Positions 22,824 through 31,417 of a stretch of DNA of 64,000 nucleotides are shown here, one piece after another (within the stretch, counting starts at the first letter, position 1; each line of letters starts with the position of its first letter). The stretch is from JAWSUT01 sp033549345 (lineage in GTDB: Bacteria > Bacillota > Dethiobacteria > Dethiobacterales > Dethiobacteraceae). Under the pieces are notes generated by a model. It searched no databases. It saw nothing but the letters and a program-made list of their open reading frames with translations, and had not been told where the DNA came from. The position numbers and the translations under genes are program-made. The stretch is taken from assembly GCA_033549345.1 (NCBI GenBank), contig JAWSUT010000015.1, positions 12,123 to 76,122 of the forward strand. The letters run 5' to 3'.

Positions 22824-24377
22824 ATGCAAAATGGGGATAAACGGTGCAAAGCCAGGACAATCATGGTTCAGGGTACAGCTTCCCATGTGGGGAAAAGTGC
22901 TCTTGCCGCTGCGCTGTGCAGGATCTTCGCCCAGGACGGTTACCGTGTGGCGCCGTTTAAGAGCTGGAATATGGCGCTTAATTCCTATGTAACAGCCGAC
23001 GGCGGGGAAATCGGCCGCGCCCAGGGAGAACAGGCCGAGGCGGCCGGGATTGAGGCCACAGTACATATGAACCCGATTTTAGTCAAACCCAAAGGGCAGG
23101 GACTGGCCCAGGTTATCGTACGCGGCAGGCCGCACAATGATGTGGATTTTGCTGAGCGTTCAAAGGATGAGTATGTACAGACAAGCCTGCAGATCATCGC
23201 CGAATCCCTGGAGGTCCTGCGTGATCAATACGAAATTGTCGTTCTGGAAGGTGCCGGCAGTCCGGCGGAAATCAATCTGATGGACCAGGACGTTGCCAAT
23301 ATGAAAGCCGCTAAACTGGCTGATGCACAGGTCATTCTGGTGAGTGATGTGGACCGGGGCGGTGCTCTGGCGGCGGCAGTGGGTACCATGCTTCTCTTGC
23401 CCGCAGCAGACAGCGGCCGGGTTGCAGGGTTTGTTTTTAATAAATTTAGGGGAGACAGGAAACTGCTGGAACCGGGGCTGAGAATTGTGGAAGAAGCCAC
23501 AGGCCGCCCGGTACTTGGTGTGGTCCCCTGGCTGACGCAGACAGGGCTGGCCGAAGAAGACGGGGTTGCGCTTGAAAACCGGGTGAACCCGGGCAGAGGC
23601 AGCGGCGACAGGTTGCAAATCTGTGTAATTCGCCTGCCGCACATCTCAAACTTTACCGACTTTGACGCCCTGGAGGCGGAAGAGGATGTGGCTGTGAGTT
23701 ATGTGGATACGCCACAGGAGCTGCAGGATGCTGATGCCGTGATCCTGCCCGGGACAAAAAACAGCATTCGTGATCTTCTCTTTTTACGCGGGGCCGGGCT
23801 GGACCGTGCCATTATCAGCCTGGCGGAAGCGGGCCGGCCGGTAGTGGGTATCTGCGGAGGGTTTCAGATGCTGGGACGGAAACTGGAAGATCCCGACGGG
23901 GGGGAGGCGGGCGGAAGTGCGTCTGTACTTTCCGGCCTGGGCCTGTTGGACGTAACGACACGATTCTACCCGGAAAAACGGGTTGTCCGGGTACAGGCTG
24001 CGTCACAGCTTCCGTTTGCGAAGGCCAAAGATGTGGCAGGCTATGAAATTCATATGGGCCAAACCAGGCGGCATGCCGGCTGCCGGGCCGCTTTTCTGCT
24101 GCGTGAAGGCGGCAGCGGGGACGACGGAGCCGTCTCGGCGTGCGGCCGGATTTGGGGAACATATATTCACGGCGTGTTTGACAGGCCCGCCTTTCGCCGG
24201 GCGTGGCTAAATATGCTGCGCAGGAAACGCGGCTGGCAAAAAACCGGGATTTGCAGCCAGTCCCCGGGAACGAATCGCTTTGACGGTCTGGCTGCCCAGG
24301 TACGGTCATCACTGGATATGGACGCAATTTATGCCCTGTTGGGCCTGCCGGGAGCCAAAAAGGGGGAAAGGCCATGA
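22824..24377 (+). CDS. cobQ: cobyric acid synthase, divergent first copy
   Basis: Glutamine-dependent amidotransferase of 517 residues; CobQ/CbiP amidates the b, d, e and g side chains of adenosylcobyrinic diamide. P-loop GTASHVGKSALAAALCRIF, Mg/ATP motif EGAGSPAEIN, class I GATase domain with nucleophile Cys in GICGGFQMLG and His in GTYIHGVFD are all intact. It deviates from the family at FKSWNMALNS (normally FKxQN) and has KPKGQG where others have KPxSD. ATG 22824 follows AGGAAGGTGAAACC. It heads the cobalamin operon and overlaps a second cobQ by four bases. Confidence 0.87.
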   Translation: MQNGDKRCKARTIMVQGTASHVGKSALAAALCRIFAQDGYRVAPFKSWNMALNSYVTADGGEIGRAQGEQAEAAGIEATVHMNPILVKPKGQGLAQVIVRGRPHNDVDFAERSKDEYVQTSLQIIAESLEVLRDQYEIVVLEGAGSPAEINLMDQDVANMKAAKLADAQVILVSDVDRGGALAAAVGTMLLLPAADSGRVAGFVFNKFRGDRKLLEPGLRIVEEATGRPVLGVVPWLTQTGLAEEDGVALENRVNPGRGSGDRLQICVIRLPHISNFTDFDALEAEEDVAVSYVDTPQELQDADAVILPGTKNSIRDLLFLRGAGLDRAIISLAEAGRPVVGICGGFQMLGRKLEDPDGGEAGGSASVLSGLGLLDVTTRFYPEKRVVRVQAASQLPFAKAKDVAGYEIHMGQTRRHAGCRAAFLLREGGSGDDGAVSACGRIWGTYIHGVFDRPAFRRAWLNMLRRKRGWQKTGICSQSPGTNRFDGLAAQVRSSLDMDAIYALLGLPGAKKGERP

Positions 24378-25864
24378 AAGGTGCGGTTATCATGGTGCAG
24401 GGAACGTCCTCGGATGCGGGGAAAAGCATTCTAACCGCCGCGCTTTGCCGCTTCCTGGCCGAAGAAGGCTACAAAACGGCTCCGTTTAAAGCACAGAATA
24501 TGGCGCTGAACGCCATGGCTGTACCCGGCGGGGAAATAGGCTGGGCGCAGGTGATGCAGGCGGAGGCTGCCGGTGCCGAACCTTCAACACTGATGAATCC
24601 GGTCTTGCTAAAACCTGTATCCGACACGGTAAGTCAGGTTGTGGTGAACGGTAAAGCGGTGGGAAACATGACGGCGCAGGAATACACCGGCTACAAATTG
24701 CAGGCTTTTGCCAAGGTGCTGGCAGCACTGAATGAATTGCGCAGTCGCTATGATGTGGTGGTGATGGAAGGGGCCGGCAGCCCGGCAGAAGTAAACCTCC
24801 GGGAGCACGATATTGTCAACATGCGGCTGGCCCGGGCCGTTAATGCACCGGTCCTGCTCGTAACCGACATCGACCGCGGCGGTATGTTTGCCTATGTTGC
24901 CGGCACGCTGCATCTGTTAAATGAGTCGGAACGGGCCTGTGTAAAAGGTGTCATTATTAATAAGTTTCGCGGTATTGCAGACCGTCTCCGGCCTGGGCTG
25001 GACCAGCTGGAGCAGGTAACAGGTAAACCCGTTCTCGGAGTGATTCCGTATCTGGAGGCGTTGTCTTTGCCCGCCGAGGACTCCCTTGGCCTGGATCACG
25101 CCGTGCCAAAGGGTACCGGCCTTGACGTGGCGGTGATTCGCCTGCCGCGTATTGCTAACTTTACCGATTTTCATATCCTGGCTGAAGAAGAAGGTGTCCG
25201 GCTTCGCTATGTGCAGCGTCCCGGCGACCTGGGACACCCTCACCTGATTATTCTACCCGGCACAAAAAATACACTGGAAGACCTCTGCTGGCTAAAGACA
25301 AGCGGGCTGGCCGGGGCACTGCTGCATGCCCGGCAGGAAGGCGCTTACGTGGCCGGGATTTGCGGCGGGTATCAGATGCTGGGTGAGAGTGTGGTTGACC
25401 AGGGGAGCGTTGACGGAGCCGGCGGCCTGGCAGAGGGGCTGGGTCTGCTTCCGGTGGATACCGCCTTTTCCCCGGAAAAAACCACGGTCCGTGTCAGCGG
25501 GGCCACAGTTCGTGACGGGGAAGAAGTGCAGGGGTATGAAATCCATATGGGCCGCACTCACCGCCGTGATGCAGCACCGTTTGCCACGCTGACGGACGGG
25601 GACGGCTGCACGTATGAAGACGGTGCTGTCAGTGAAGATGGCCGTGTTTTTGGGACATACCTGCACGGTCTGTTTGATTCGCCGGCATTTCGCAGCGGGT
25701 TTCTCAACCGTGTCCGGGCGGCCAACGGTCTGGAACAAAAAGCACCCGGCGGGCTCTCAGCCCGCGGGAAACGTGAACAGTCCTATACATTACTGGCTTC
25801 GGCCGTGCGGGAGCACACTGACTGTCAGTTTTTGCTGGAGCTCATCCATCAGCAGCGCAGGTAA
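24374..25864 (+). CDS. cobQ: cobyric acid synthase, second copy
   Basis: Second CobQ/CbiP-type amidotransferase, 496 residues. P-loop GTSSDAGKSILTAALCRFL, FKAQNMALN, KPVSDTVSQVVV, EGAGSPAEVN, GATase Cys in GICGGYQMLG and His in GTYLHGLFD are present. It keeps the FKxQN and KPxSD motifs that copy 1 has lost, but reads NAMAVPGGEIGWAQ where most have NSxxTxxGxEIGRAQ. It is the better candidate for the standard reaction. ATG 24374 overlaps copy 1 as ATGA. Confidence 0.88.
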   Translation: MKGAVIMVQGTSSDAGKSILTAALCRFLAEEGYKTAPFKAQNMALNAMAVPGGEIGWAQVMQAEAAGAEPSTLMNPVLLKPVSDTVSQVVVNGKAVGNMTAQEYTGYKLQAFAKVLAALNELRSRYDVVVMEGAGSPAEVNLREHDIVNMRLARAVNAPVLLVTDIDRGGMFAYVAGTLHLLNESERACVKGVIINKFRGIADRLRPGLDQLEQVTGKPVLGVIPYLEALSLPAEDSLGLDHAVPKGTGLDVAVIRLPRIANFTDFHILAEEEGVRLRYVQRPGDLGHPHLIILPGTKNTLEDLCWLKTSGLAGALLHARQEGAYVAGICGGYQMLGESVVDQGSVDGAGGLAEGLGLLPVDTAFSPEKTTVRVSGATVRDGEEVQGYEIHMGRTHRRDAAPFATLTDGDGCTYEDGAVSEDGRVFGTYLHGLFDSPAFRSGFLNRVRAANGLEQKAPGGLSARGKREQSYTLLASAVREHTDCQFLLELIHQQRR

Positions 25865-25913
25865 ATTTCGGTTAGGTTATGCAAGTTATACCTGGCCCCA
25901 AGGGGGGAGAAAG

Positions 25914-26993
25914 ATGCGTTCGGGTTATACGACGGGAACGTGTGCGGCTGCGGCGGCGCGTGCGGCGGTTATGCTGCTTTTTGGTGCCGTCGGGTTGGAG
26001 AATGTGGACGTGGCAACGCCGTCGGGAAAAGTGTTTTCACTGCCACTGGCTGTATCTGAAACGGAACCGGGCCGGGCGCGGGCTGCTGTCCGCAAAGATG
26101 CCGGCGATGATCCGGATGTCACCCATGGTGCATTAATCGTGGCAGAGGCGGTGCCCCTCTCTGATGGCCGGGTTACACTCGACGGGGGACGGGGAGTGGG
26201 CCGTGTGACCAAACCGGGGCTGGCCCTGCCGGTGGGCGAGGCGGCCATCAATCCCGTGCCGCGCAGGCAGATCACAGACGCGATTGAGAGTGTGCTGCCG
26301 GCGGGAAAAGGGGTTTCGGTGACCATTTCCGTGCCGGAGGGAGAAACGCTGGCCAAGCGGACACTCAACCCGGCTTTGGGTATTGTGGGTGGAATCTCCA
26401 TTCTCGGCACCACAGGGATTGTGGAACCGATGTCAAATGATGCGTTTAAACGCTCACTGGTGCCGCAGATCGATGTGGCGCTGGCCGCCGGCTGCAGCCG
26501 GCTGATCCTGACTCCGGGGAAGATGGGCAAGAGAAACGCACTGAAACGGTTTGCACTCAGTGAAGATGCGGTTGTGATTACCAGCAATTTTATCGGTTAT
26601 ATGCTTACTGCATGTGCGGATAAAGGAGTAACAGATGTCCTAATGCTTGGCCATATCGGCAAACTAATGAAAGTAGCAGCCGGTATCACAAATACTCACA
26701 GCGCCGTCGCCGATGCGCGCCGGGAAATTCTGGTGGCGCACGGCGCGCTCTGCGGCCTGCCCCATCAGGCTCTGCTCCAGCTGATGGCTCACAATACCGC
26801 CGAGGAATCGGCGGCATATCTTCGGGAAGAGGGTTACGCCGCTGTGCTGGAATCTGTGGCCGACGCCGCGGCACGCCGGGCGGAGATGATGACAAGGGGC
26901 AGATTACGCGCAGGCTGCGTTCTGCTCAATCTGGCCGGGGATGTTCTGGCAGAGGATCAAAATGCGACCCGCTGGTTGGAGGAATTAAAATGA
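25914..26993 (+). CDS. cbiD: cobalt-precorrin-5B C1-methyltransferase
   Basis: CbiD, 359 residues, transfers a methyl group from SAM to C1 of the ring in the anaerobic route. The N-terminal RSGYTTGTCAAAAARAA is the family hallmark, and GVGRVTKPGLALPVGEAAINPVPR and GILGTTGIVEPMS-type segments follow. ATG 25914 is chosen for AAGGGGGGAGAAAG upstream; the open frame reaches back into the cobQ gene. Its stop overlaps cbiE. Confidence 0.95.
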   Translation: MRSGYTTGTCAAAAARAAVMLLFGAVGLENVDVATPSGKVFSLPLAVSETEPGRARAAVRKDAGDDPDVTHGALIVAEAVPLSDGRVTLDGGRGVGRVTKPGLALPVGEAAINPVPRRQITDAIESVLPAGKGVSVTISVPEGETLAKRTLNPALGIVGGISILGTTGIVEPMSNDAFKRSLVPQIDVALAAGCSRLILTPGKMGKRNALKRFALSEDAVVITSNFIGYMLTACADKGVTDVLMLGHIGKLMKVAAGITNTHSAVADARREILVAHGALCGLPHQALLQLMAHNTAEESAAYLREEGYAAVLESVADAAARRAEMMTRGRLRAGCVLLNLAGDVLAEDQNATRWLEELK

Positions 26994-27613
26994 ACCATAA
27001 AATTGCGGTGCTTGGCACAGGGCCGGGCGGCGCCGAGTATATTCTGCCGGTAACGATGAAAATTGCCGCAGAGGCCGATGTGCTGGTTGGGGGAAAGAGA
27101 GCCCTGACACCGTTTGCCCATTTGAACAAGAAAACGCTGCACCTGACTTCAGATTTGTCCGACCTGGCGCCGCGCCTGCGGGAGTTGGCGCGTGAACAGA
27201 AAGTGGCAGTGCTGGTTTCGGGAGACCCGGGCTTTTACAGCCTGCTGGTCTGGCTGCGGCGTCATTTTTCCGCCGCAGAGCTGGATGTTTTTCCCGGGCT
27301 TTCTTCTGTTCAGGTGGCGTTTGCCCGCCTGGGGGAGCCCTGGCAGGATGCGGCTCTCCTCTCCGCCCACGGGCGGGACGGAACCCGGCTTTTACCGCTG
27401 CTTTTGGCAGCCGGAAAAAAAGCAATTCTCACAGACCGGGTCTGGACGCCGCGACGCCTGGCGGAGATGATTCTCGGGGCAGGGGGACGTGACGCCAAAG
27501 TAGCACTTTGCCGCCGGCTGACGACACCCCGGGAAGAAGTGACGCTCTCTCGGCTGTCTGCGCTGGACGGGAGCGAGGAAGGGGATTGTGTGATGGTGAT
27601 TCTCGATGAATAA
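26990..27613 (+). CDS. cbiE: cobalt-precorrin-7 C5-methyltransferase
   Basis: CbiE, 207 residues, SAM-dependent tetrapyrrole methylase fold with the glycine-rich start VLGTGPGGAEYILP and the loop VSGDPGFYSLL. It methylates C5 and works with CbiT, which is encoded next and is fused to it in many organisms. ATG 26990 overlaps cbiD as ATGA; the stop overlaps cbiT by 8 bases. Confidence 0.93.
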   Translation: MNHKIAVLGTGPGGAEYILPVTMKIAAEADVLVGGKRALTPFAHLNKKTLHLTSDLSDLAPRLRELAREQKVAVLVSGDPGFYSLLVWLRRHFSAAELDVFPGLSSVQVAFARLGEPWQDAALLSAHGRDGTRLLPLLLAAGKKAILTDRVWTPRRLAEMILGAGGRDAKVALCRRLTTPREEVTLSRLSALDGSEEGDCVMVILDE

Positions 27614-28208
27614 CACGTGGCCTTATACCGTGCCGGGTATTCCTGACAATGAATTTATACGGGGTAAGGTGCCGATGACAAAGCAGGAGATTCGCGCCCT
27701 GACAATCTCCAAAGCCAGGCTCAAAGCGGGGCTTACCGTCTGGGATGTGGGTGCCGGATCCGGTTCGCTCACAGTGGAGGCGGCCCTGTTTACTCCGGGC
27801 GGGCAGATATTTGCTATTGAAAGAAGCGAGGAAGGAAACGATCTGATTCGTAAAAACTGCGGCCGTTTCGGCGTGGACCATGTTACGGTGGTTCCCGGTG
27901 AGGCGCCCGGAGTTCTCAGCGGACTGCCCGTGCCCGACCGGGTGATTATCGGAGGCAGCGGCGGCAGATTGGCGGAAATTCTCGGTGTATGTGCCGGGAA
28001 ACTCCGCCCCGGCGGGATTGTTGTACTCAATCTGCTTACACCGCGTAATCTCCATACCGCGCTGGAAATACTCGGTACCGCGCCGTTTACAGAGCCCGCA
28101 GGCGTCTATCTGCAGGCATCTCGCCTGGATAAACTGGGTAGTGAGCTGTATTTCAAAGCGGCAAACGGCATCTGGGTACTTAGCGCACAAAAAGAGGGGG
28201 CACACTGA
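27606..28208 (+). CDS. cbiT: cobalt-precorrin-6B C15-methyltransferase (decarboxylating)
   Basis: CbiT, 200 residues, class I Rossmann methyltransferase: PGIPDNEFIRGKVPMTKQEIRAL at the start, SAM motif VWDVGAGSGSLTVEAAL and the motif VIIGGSGGRLAEIL. It methylates C15 and removes the acetate carboxyl at C12. Overlaps cbiE by 8 bases and shares one base with cbiL. Confidence 0.95.
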   Translation: MNNTWPYTVPGIPDNEFIRGKVPMTKQEIRALTISKARLKAGLTVWDVGAGSGSLTVEAALFTPGGQIFAIERSEEGNDLIRKNCGRFGVDHVTVVPGEAPGVLSGLPVPDRVIIGGSGGRLAEILGVCAGKLRPGGIVVLNLLTPRNLHTALEILGTAPFTEPAGVYLQASRLDKLGSELYFKAANGIWVLSAQKEGAH

Positions 28209-28921
28209 TGGAGTTGGGAATTTTATATGGTGTTGGCGTAGGGCCGGGTGATCATACGCTGCTCACAGAAAAAGGAAAAAGCGTCCTGGCCGCAGCAGAG
28301 GTCATCTGCGTACCGAAGTCGAAAACAGAACGGGAGAGCGTGGCTCTGTCTGTGGCAAAGCCCTATCTTTCCCCTGATGCGCTGATTGTGGAGCTGCTCT
28401 TTCCCATGTCGCGGGATGAAGCTGTGCTCGATCAGCACTGGCAGCAGGCGGCCGAAGAAGTGGCCGCGCTTTTGGCAAAGCATGCCTCGGTGGCATTTTT
28501 AACCATTGGCGACCCGCTGCTCTACAGCACGTTCGGCTACCTGATGAAATACCTGGGCCGGATTGCCCCTTTGGCCCGGGTGGAAGTGGTGCCGGGGATA
28601 TCTTCTTTTAACGCCGCGGCGGCGCTTTTGCGCATTCCGCTGGTGGAAAAGGATGAACGTCTGGTGATAATCCCGGCACCGGTGGATGCGGAGGAATTCA
28701 AAACCCTTTCCCGCTATGTGGATACAGTGGTGTTTCTTAAAGTATCCGCAGCGTTTGACAACCTGCTGGATTTGCTGGAAGCTGCCGGCTTTCAGGAAAC
28801 GTATCTGGTCAGCCGCTGCGGCAGCGGCGATGAATTCTGGACGAATGACCCGTTTGCACTGCGGGGACAAACGGTGGATTATCTGTCGCTGCTGATTGCC
28901 AAAAGGGGGAACAAATCATGA
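28208..28921 (+). CDS. cbiL: precorrin-2 / cobalt-factor II C20-methyltransferase
   Basis: CbiL/CobI, 237 residues. Tetrapyrrole methylase with YGVGVGPGDHTLLTEKGKSVL at the start, the loop TIGDPLLYSTFGYLM and VVPGISSFNAAAALL. It is the first ring-methylating step after cobalt insertion. Start at ATG 28208 as TGATG with cbiT; the stop overlaps cbiF as ATGA. Confidence 0.93.
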   Translation: MELGILYGVGVGPGDHTLLTEKGKSVLAAAEVICVPKSKTERESVALSVAKPYLSPDALIVELLFPMSRDEAVLDQHWQQAAEEVAALLAKHASVAFLTIGDPLLYSTFGYLMKYLGRIAPLARVEVVPGISSFNAAAALLRIPLVEKDERLVIIPAPVDAEEFKTLSRYVDTVVFLKVSAAFDNLLDLLEAAGFQETYLVSRCGSGDEFWTNDPFALRGQTVDYLSLLIAKRGNKS

Positions 28922-29679
28922 CAGTCTATTTTGTCGGCGCCGGGCCCGGAGACCCGGAACTGATTACAGTAAAGGGCGCCCGCCTGCTGAGCGGGGCCAA
29001 TCTGGTTGTGTATGCCGGCTCGCTGGTCAACGAGGCGATTTTGACCCATACCAAAGAAGATGCCAGGCTGGTAGACAGTGCCGGTCTTGCTCTGGATGAA
29101 ATCGTGCAGCTTATGGCCGATGCAGTCCAAAAGGGGGAGCGGGTGGTCCGGCTGCATACCGGCGACCCGGCTCTCTACGGCGCCATTCAGGAACAGATGG
29201 ACGAGCTGGAGAAAATAGGCATTGAAAGTGTGATGGTCCCCGGCGTGTCGTCCTACGCCGCGGCAGCCGCCGCGGTACGCCGGGAGCTGACACTGCCTGA
29301 GGTCTCACAGACAGTCATTATCACCCGCCTGGCCGGACGGACACCTGTGCCGGAAAAGGAAAGCCTGCAGACGCTGGCGTCACACCGGGCCTCGATGTGC
29401 ATCTTTCTCAGCGTGGGTATGATCGACAGCGTTGTCGATGAACTTATAGTTTCCTACCCGCCACAGACACCGGTTGCGGTGGTGGAGAAAGCGTCGTGGC
29501 CCCAGGAGCGTGTCATCCGCGGTACGCTGGCGGATATCGCCGGAAAAGTCGCAGAAGCGGGAATTACGAAAACTGCGATGATTCTTGTGGGCGACTTCCT
29601 TGGGGAGCAGTCCTACCCGCCCTCCAGGCTGTATGCGCCCGCCTTTACCCACGGTTACCGCACGGGCCGGGACACATGA
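28918..29679 (+). CDS. cbiF: cobalt-precorrin-4 C11-methyltransferase
   Basis: CbiF/CobM, 253 residues. Typical segments: VYFVGAGPGDPELITVKGARLL, VVRLHTGDPALYGAIQEQMD and VPGVSSYAAAAAAVRRELTLP. It methylates C11 using SAM. Coupled by ATGA overlaps on both sides (cbiL upstream, cbiG downstream). Confidence 0.95.
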   Translation: MTVYFVGAGPGDPELITVKGARLLSGANLVVYAGSLVNEAILTHTKEDARLVDSAGLALDEIVQLMADAVQKGERVVRLHTGDPALYGAIQEQMDELEKIGIESVMVPGVSSYAAAAAAVRRELTLPEVSQTVIITRLAGRTPVPEKESLQTLASHRASMCIFLSVGMIDSVVDELIVSYPPQTPVAVVEKASWPQERVIRGTLADIAGKVAEAGITKTAMILVGDFLGEQSYPPSRLYAPAFTHGYRTGRDT

Positions 29680-30746
29680 ACGGAGCCGTGATTGCCCTTA
29701 CGCCGGGGGGCCGGGAACTGGCCCTCCGCGTGGCCGCTACAACAGGGTTTGCTGTTTATCTGCCTGAAAAGCTGCAGGAAGCGGCGGATTCGGCAAATAG
29801 TTTCCTGTCGCTGCCGGATACATTGCACGCGGCCTTTGCCGAGCGTGAGGCACTGGTTCTGATTATGGCCTGCGGCATTGCCGTGCGCCTGCTGGCGCCG
29901 CTTTTGCGCAGCAAGCAGACCGATCCGGCCGTGGTGGTGATGGATGAAGCCGGCCGTTTTGCCGTCTCCCTTGTTTCGGGACACTGGGGAGGCGCAAACC
30001 AACTGGCCGCCCGCCTCGGTGAGCTGACGGGAGCCGTTCCCGTGATTACCACCGCTACCGATGTGCATGGGCTTTTAGCAATCGACGTTTTTGCCGGGGA
30101 AATCGGCGCCCGGCCGGAGCCTTTTGCGCGTGTGAAAGATTTTAACGCGGCTATGCTGCGCAAAGAGACGGTGGCTGTTTTTAGCGACATCACGCACCCG
30201 GAGGCTTCCGGCCTTTGCTTTTACCCGCTTATACGGTATAAGGAACTGGCGCCGGATTTTGCATTCCGGGCGCTTTTGACAAACCTGGCCGTGTATCCCG
30301 GCAGCAGCGAAGAGGACCTCTACCTGCGCCCGCCGAATCTCTATGTGGGCGTCGGCTGCCGGCGCGGTGTTGCGGCTGAGCGGATTATCACGGCGATTCG
30401 TACCGTACTGAGCCGCTTTAACCTGGCGGAGGGCTGCCTGGCGGGGCTGGCCAGCCTGGAAGCCAAAAAGGATGAGCCCGGCCTGCTTTTGGCCGCAGAA
30501 AAACTGAATGTACCTGTTTGTTTTTACAGCAGAGAAGATATCCTGGCACTGCAGGCACCGGTTCAGGCGTCGGCATTTGTACAGGAGAAAATGGGGGTGA
30601 AGGCGGTATGCGAACCGGCGGCAATGCTGGCGGCGGGCAGCCAAAGGCTGCTGGTGCCGAAACAGAAAATGGACGGCATCACGGTGGCGGTAGCGGAGCA
30701 AAAATATCCGTGGTCGGGCTTGGGCCCGGCGGGGAGGAAATGCTGA
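29676..30746 (+). CDS. cbiG: cobalt-precorrin-5A hydrolase
   Basis: CbiG, 356 residues as read. It opens the delta-lactone and releases acetaldehyde. N-terminal part ALTPGGRELALRVA, middle GIAVRLLAPLL and SGHWGGANQLA, C-terminal CNPCR-type domain with YVGVGCRRGVAAERI and AVCEPAAMLAAG. ATG 29676 overlaps cbiF as ATGA; the frame extends upstream but lies in cbiF. The family normally ends near ITVAVAE; here the frame runs 15 residues further in the cbiH region, out of frame by one base with cbiH, which suggests a broken CbiG-CbiH fusion or a frameshift site at the A5 run 30700-30704. Confidence 0.92.
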   Translation: MNGAVIALTPGGRELALRVAATTGFAVYLPEKLQEAADSANSFLSLPDTLHAAFAEREALVLIMACGIAVRLLAPLLRSKQTDPAVVVMDEAGRFAVSLVSGHWGGANQLAARLGELTGAVPVITTATDVHGLLAIDVFAGEIGARPEPFARVKDFNAAMLRKETVAVFSDITHPEASGLCFYPLIRYKELAPDFAFRALLTNLAVYPGSSEEDLYLRPPNLYVGVGCRRGVAAERIITAIRTVLSRFNLAEGCLAGLASLEAKKDEPGLLLAAEKLNVPVCFYSREDILALQAPVQASAFVQEKMGVKAVCEPAAMLAAGSQRLLVPKQKMDGITVAVAEQKYPWSGLGPAGRKC

Positions 30747-31417
30747 CGCCTGAGGCAAAGGAAGTACTTTTAACGGCCGATGTGATTATCGGTTATTCCA
30801 CCTATATTAAACTGATTGAGCCCTATCTGGCGGGGAAAACAGTTCTTTCCTCCGGGATGAAAAAAGAAACAGACCGGGCCAGAAAGGCTGTGGAGGCCGC
30901 TCTGGATGGCAAACATGCGGCGGTAATCTCCAGCGGGGACCCCGGTGTCTACGGGATGGCCGGCCCGATTCTGGAGATTGCACCGGCCGGCCTGGATGTT
31001 GTGGTGATTCCGGGTGTGACGGCAGCCACGGCCTCGGCTGCCGTTCTGGGAGCTCCGCTGATGCATGATTTTGCTGTGGTCAGCCTCTCTGATTTGCTCA
31101 CACCATGGGAGACGATTCTGCGCCGCCTGGAGGCGGCAGCCTCCGCCGATTATGTGATTGTTCTCTATAATCCCCGCAGCCGGGGCCGGGAAGGGCACCT
31201 GGATACGGCAAGAAATATAATTTTAGAGCACAGGGACGCGGCTACGCCTGTGGGAATCGTGAAAAACTGCTGCCGCAAAGGTGAGCAATTTAAAATTACC
31301 ACACTGCGGGAACTTGACGTGCAGGACGTTGATATGGTGACCACGGTGGTCATCGGCAACAGCCAGACCAAAGTGATTAACGGCCGCATGGTGACGCCGC
31401 GGGGATATCTGTTATGA
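30608..31417 (+). CDS. cbiH: precorrin-3B / cobalt-factor III C17-methyltransferase
   Basis: CbiH/CobJ. The recognisable protein begins at KISVVGLGPGGEEMLTPEA (codons from about 30701), with SSGDPGVYGMAGPI, VIPGVTAATASAAVLGAPL and VLYNPRSRGREGHL following. It methylates C17 and contracts the ring. No ATG or GTG stands at the expected start: ATG 30608 adds about 31 Gly-rich residues read out of frame from the end of cbiG, and GTG 30710 would cut the first strand. One more A in the run at 30700-30704 would join CbiG and CbiH in one frame. The stop overlaps cbiJ as ATGA. Confidence 0.85.
   Translation: MRTGGNAGGGQPKAAGAETENGRHHGGGSGAKISVVGLGPGGEEMLTPEAKEVLLTADVIIGYSTYIKLIEPYLAGKTVLSSGMKKETDRARKAVEAALDGKHAAVISSGDPGVYGMAGPILEIAPAGLDVVVIPGVTAATASAAVLGAPLMHDFAVVSLSDLLTPWETILRRLEAAASADYVIVLYNPRSRGREGHLDTARNIILEHRDAATPVGIVKNCCRKGEQFKITTLRELDVQDVDMVTTVVIGNSQTKVINGRMVTPRGYLL

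Noticed and set aside
25614..25913. Upstream extension of cbiD
   Set aside because: It lies inside the second cobQ in another frame; the RSGYTTGTCAA signature starts at 25914 behind a strong ribosome site.
27429..28205. Minus-strand open frame opposite cbiE and cbiT
   Set aside because: Shadow of two well-supported genes; no ribosome site and no family.
29496..29675. Long upstream extension of cbiG
   Set aside because: It lies within cbiF in another frame; ATG 29676 with ATGA overlap gives the normal CbiG start.
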